Part shown: positions 20,938 to 23,973 of the stretch, one piece after another
Position numbering within the stretch: position 1 is the first letter of the stretch
Layout of the letters: every line of letters starts with the position of its first letter
Source: Seiridium cupressi
Lineage: Eukaryota; Ascomycota; Sordariomycetes; Amphisphaeriales; Sporocadaceae
Assembly: GCA_036674765.1 (NCBI GenBank)
Contig: JARVKI010000198.1
Coordinates: 1 to 23,973, forward strand
Direction: 5' to 3'
DNA length: 23,973 nucleotides
The notes under the pieces: generated by a model
Seen by the model: only the letters and a program-made list of their open reading frames with translations
The model's database searches: none
What the model was told of the DNA's origin: nothing
Made by a program: the position numbers and the translations under genes

Positions 20938-22101
20938 TCAAGTCCAGCCAGATCGTACAGCTCCTGTATGGGCATCGCCTGCCGACACGTAGTGACCCCC
21001 GATCGCCTCTTCAGCATCTTGAGGGCGTGGAACAGTAACGCCAGGCCCAGTCTCAGGATTCAGATTATTCTCGTCAAAACCCGCACCCCTACCAGGGAGC
21101 TCTACTGCAAGTCGCGCTCTAAACCCACTAATAGCCACAGCACGAGCGGCACATGCAGTCATCATCGACTCCCGAACCACATCTGTGGCGTGCAGACCGT
21201 TGTAGTCGTACCACATAATTTGCTCCCAGAATGCTGGAGGTAGCTCGCGACCCAGTCTAGAGAAAGACTGACCAAGTTGGAGGCGTCGAAAGTACTCTTG
21301 GACAATTGCGTATACCTGGTATCCGGTTTCCCATCTGTTGGCCACCTGGTTATATCCCAGTTGGTGTTCTGTCATTTGTGAGGCTTTAAATGCTATGCCA
21401 GCACGATTCATTGTGACCCCGAAGTATTTTGCGATTCTGCTGTGAATCACTGCCCGCTGTGCTTGGGATCCAAGAAGAGGATCGAAAATCTGTACATCAT
21501 GCAGTGTACGATCGTAGTAGACGTCCCGTGTGTTGTCGCGTTCATTGTTCCACGCGAATGCCATGCCTCGTGAAACGAGTACCGGTACTTGATCCACGAA
21601 ATTAGCTACAATCACGACCCAGTGCGCATTTCGGTCATCTGTAATGCTCTCAAAGTCCGGCGGAGCAGCGCGCACTACCCAGACACAACTCTTCCGGCTA
21701 CGAAACTGTTGAAAAACTGGATGGAACCAGACTGACTTGGCACCGTTCTCATCTGTGTTGATTTGGGGATCCAGGTGATTGGTCTCCTCCATGAACGTAT
21801 CCAAGTCGTCATGGTGAAACCAATTGACACTGTTGGGCGCGGGTGTGTGGACTTGACTTGGGTAGTCCAGTTGGTTTCGGAGGTGGCTGATGGCGTACCG
21901 GAAGCTTTGGGCAACGACACCTCGATTGCGAGCAATCTGCAGATAATTCATTCCTGAAATCGCACAGCCAACGTCATCGAGGATCTCAGCCTCGGTGGTC
22001 CCATGCATTCGAGTTCTATCGTGCAGCAACTCACCTGTTGATACAACCTTACCTGCGCGCGACTGCGCATGTACATCATATCCAAAGTAAAGATGGGCCA
22101 T
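20938..22101 (-). CDS. hypothetical protein, possible inactive Ulp1/C48-like protease fold
   Basis: Single exon, 387 residues, from the ATG at 22101; the open frame continues upstream to a TTG at 22302, but that part looks like untranslated leader and has no ATG. I do not recognise a named family with confidence. The order of HWVVIVANF (His160), VQIFDPLLG (Asp207) and RWETGYQVYAIVQEYFRRL (about 256-274) recalls the His-Asp-Gln-Cys layout of Ulp1/adenovirus-type (C48-like) cysteine proteases, where a [QW]-x-x-Cys-Gly-x segment carries the nucleophile. Here the corresponding residue is Thr259 (ACC codon), so if related it is probably inactive. There is a longer insert between His and Asp than in Ulp1 itself. 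The C-terminal 60 residues are Gly/Pro/Glu-rich and probably disordered. No signal peptide or membrane segment. The fold assignment is inference from a few short blocks. Confidence 0.7.
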   Translation of the reverse strand: MAHLYFGYDVHAQSRAGKVVSTGELLHDRTRMHGTTEAEILDDVGCAISGMNYLQIARNRGVVAQSFRYAISHLRNQLDYPSQVHTPAPNSVNWFHHDDLDTFMEETNHLDPQINTDENGAKSVWFHPVFQQFRSRKSCVWVVRAAPPDFESITDDRNAHWVVIVANFVDQVPVLVSRGMAFAWNNERDNTRDVYYDRTLHDVQIFDPLLGSQAQRAVIHSRIAKYFGVTMNRAGIAFKASQMTEHQLGYNQVANRWETGYQVYAIVQEYFRRLQLGQSFSRLGRELPPAFWEQIMWYDYNGLHATDVVRESMMTACAARAVAISGFRARLAVELPGRGAGFDENNLNPETGPGVTVPRPQDAEEAIGGHYVSAGDAHTGAVRSGWT

Positions 22102-22491
22102 GGTATTGGAGAATAATACTTCGTTCAAGATGGTAGGTAGTATGATACAACCTTGAACACAAAGTGCCTTGTTGTAAATAGAGTTTGTATTCGCTAGATG
22201 CCATCTCGATAGGCTTATATACGTAGGATTTCTCGTCTTTACTATAGTTATAAGGAAAAAACGGGCACTGTTCAGAACAATTCCATTGTTGGAATCAACC
22301 AAGATCTTCTGGTACTTCTTACAGATGCATCCAGCTTTGTTTCATCTGATAACGCTTACCTTCAGGGGAAAAAAGATTATAACGTAAGATCCTTGTTTGT
22401 CTGGTTTAAAGCCCACCTTTCTTTGTCAATTTGGGCCTTTATGTTGAAAATAACAAAGAAAATCGATTGACAAGTCGTGAGATGACCTGAA
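22102..22491. other. probable promoter and leader of the minus-strand gene
   Basis: 390 bases upstream of the ATG at 22101. A TATATA-like box occurs on the minus strand near 22214-22222, about 115 bases upstream of the start. No separate gene seen. Confidence 0.4.
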
Positions 22492-22670
22492 GACACGTGT
22501 TGATGAATACCCCACACCGCCTGGCAGCATTCTGCCAGTGTGGGTCACCCAGTAGTAGTTAGGTTCACCTCCAGCTCCAGCTCCTCCAGCTGGAGCTCCC
22601 CATGATCATCCATCCTTCAGGATCACCAATATACGTGTTTCCACCCATATTGCCCTCCATCACGTGTGTC
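22492..22670. repeat. 179-bp segment with inverted CACGTG-containing ends and internal hairpins
   Basis: The ends GACACGTGTTGATG (22492-22505) and CATCACGTGTGTC (22658-22670) are near-inverted copies, each with a CACGTG palindrome. Inside are a hairpin with 13 paired bases (22511-22516 and 22521-22527 with 22532-22538 and 22539-22544) and a 9-bp hairpin (22573-22581 with 22589-22597). It could be a small inverted-repeat transposable element without a clear target duplication, or a promoter region with two E-box/G-box sites for a bHLH regulator of the gene starting at 22101. Confidence 0.5.
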
Positions 22671-23028
22671 TAAGGCAACTCATACATTCGAGTGGCATCT
22701 TGGAAATGTCACCAAAGGACCTGAAAATTGACGATTATTATAATGATAACACCATTTAAAATTAAAGACGAAGATGAAGTTTCGCATTGTATTCGAATAA
22801 GATGATTTAATGGATACCCTATCATGATTCGACATATGAGAAGGATGTCGTAGGTCATCCTACCGATGAGTATCCTGGGAAGTCTGGGCGAAGTGCAAGT
22901 TCCAAAGCCGCCTACGAATGTTTCTCGGATACCGGAAAAACAAACCTCTTGAACTTCAACGCATGAATTACACCAATACGTCTGATAGAGTGGCGAAGAG
23001 AAAATAAATCTTCTTTCGTCATAAGACC
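22671..23028. other. spacer, no gene seen
   Basis: About 360 bases. A minus-strand ORF over 22709-23068 starts with GTG and ends in isoleucine and AT-rich codons; it looks like chance. Confidence 0.45.
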
Positions 23029-23400
23029 TCATATGATGTACTTCGGTGGCCCCGTTCTTACCCACCATGCGTCGGCATTGGCCCAGAAGGCTCCTGATAA
23101 ATGAGTTCTCCCACCTCCTCCATCCTGATCACGCCGTATGTCTCCACGCCATGTGTTGTGAGTATTAAAAGCACGAAGGAATGCGGAGTCGTCACCATCT
23201 CGCGCAAAGTAAACCCCGCCAACACGTAATTGAGAGTCGTTCGCCCGAATAAAGTTCACTTTCCATGTATAAAAAATAGAAACAAAATAACTTCCACGAT
23301 CACAAATTTATATACGAGCTGTTGGACTAGTCCGACTAGTTGTTCTTGACATACCAGGATTCGCATCTACTCTTCGAACACCACCAACAAAGCCGACCAT
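23029..23400 (-). CDS. candidate small two-exon gene, unknown product
   Basis: Model complement(join(23029-23258, 23355-23400)), 91 residues. The second exon has coding-like composition, unlike its AT-rich surroundings, including the segments QLRVGGVYFARDGDDSAF and GGGGRTHLSGAFWANADAWW. A possible first exon begins with ATG at 23400 and ends at a GTATGT donor (23354-23349); a 96-bp intron to an AAAG acceptor at 23259 keeps the frame through a split GTG codon. The branch site is weak and the acceptor lacks the usual CAG/TAG. No family is recognised; it could also be the 3' exon of a larger or broken gene. No signal peptide in this model. Confidence 0.3.
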
Positions 23401-23973
23401 TCAATCAGAAAAGGCACCGAGTAAGCAGGCATTGATTTTTCTCATTTATCAGCACGAACACATAGCATTAAACAGAAGATTCTGTTTATAACTGAGGGTA
23501 GATTAAACCAGTACCAAATTAGAGTGATATAGTACGATACTCCGGTAACCTACCCCGAGGACATAGTCAGAATACTCATTGTTTTTAGTGCTACAGAACA
23601 GCAAGGAAGTTCAGTTAACAATTACGTGTAACAATCCTGAGCTCTCCCCAATCTATAAGACACGTACTATTTCCCATAATGCCGGGTCGGAAAGGGCCAA
23701 TCAGCTCAGGCAGAAAGTTAAGTGTAACGAATATACTATCGTTAGGATAAACCTTAAGATAATACACTGGTGTTAGGTTTATACTAATAGGGTACGTAAT
23801 ATAAAATAAGAATATTAAGTCTTAAATAAAATAAAAATATAATCGTTAAGGTAATAATTATTTATATAAGAAATATTTATTATATATATATTTTTTTATT
23901 TTTTTATTAATTTTATTTTATTTATATTTATTTAATAAATAAAATTAATTATAATTAATATTAATTAATAAAT
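23401..23973. other. AT-rich block at the window end
   Basis: Base composition shifts sharply: from about 23770 on, almost every base is A or T, with TAT/TTA/AAT runs. Such blocks in filamentous ascomycetes usually mark RIP-degraded repeats, and here it runs off the window edge. The ORF at 23579-23776 (plus) has no recognisable content. Confidence 0.7.

Noticed and set aside
22102..22302. In-frame upstream extension of the C48-like gene
   Set aside because: It relies on a TTG start and has no conserved-looking content; the first ATG is at 22101.
22709..23068. 119-codon minus-strand ORF
   Set aside because: GTG start and an AT-driven tail of Ile residues; overlaps the better candidate exon at 23029-23258.
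1..23973. CRISPR array, bacterial operon or secondary-metabolite cluster
   Set aside because: No regularly spaced repeats; genes have spliceosomal introns; no PKS, NRPS, terpene or other backbone enzyme is present.

Overview
The window looks like nuclear DNA of a filamentous ascomycete (Pezizomycotina). The reasons are short introns, mostly near 50 bp, with GTAAGT/GTATGT-type donors and CTAAC/CTGAC branch sites; a HET-domain protein; a Zn2Cys6 transcription factor; cell-wall and secretory enzymes with apparent GPI tails; and a lone dispersed 5S rRNA gene. Gene density is low, with long spacers, one candidate solo LTR and several fold-back sequences. The last ~200 bases fall into an extremely AT-rich block. 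The species cannot be told from the sequence.

Layout. 1-2095: one small unrecognised minus-strand gene (451-972) and spacer. 2096-4062: a two-exon HET-domain gene. 4063-7431: gene-poor, with a candidate 209-bp solo LTR with a near-matching 5-bp target duplication (4378-4586), an intact-looking 5S rRNA gene (5797-5915) and several hairpins. 7432-8100: a conserved fungal gene of unknown function whose reading frame is continuous only if a weak intron is accepted; otherwise it carries a frameshift. 9394-10169: a two-exon conserved fungal protein of unknown function ending in an acidic tail with a ubiquitin-interacting-motif-like sequence. 10714-12280 (minus) and 12858-13810 (plus): a divergent pair, a Zn2Cys6 regulator and a short-chain dehydrogenase, with a CGG-N6-CCG site and a fold-back between them. 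15186-16789 (plus) and 17111-19025 (minus): a convergent pair, a GH76 (Dfg5/Dcw1-type) mannanase/transglycosidase with five exons and an S10 serine carboxypeptidase with three exons. Both have an N-terminal signal and a C-terminal hydrophobic tail, and both are probably exported to the membrane or cell wall. 20938-22101 (minus): a 387-residue protein faintly like a Ulp1/C48 cysteine protease but with Thr at the expected Cys. 23029-23400 (minus): a weak candidate small gene. 23700-23973: start of an AT-rich tract.

I see no biosynthetic gene cluster, CRISPR array or clearly autonomous mobile element. The points most worth following are the UIM-like tail on an otherwise uncharacterised conserved fungal protein, the two enzyme-like proteins lacking expected catalytic residues (SDR without Ser and Asn, C48-like without Cys), and the fold-back/CACGTG segment upstream of the latter. 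Spliced models were assembled by eye from frame continuity, splice motifs and remembered family patterns. None was checked by search or RNA data.
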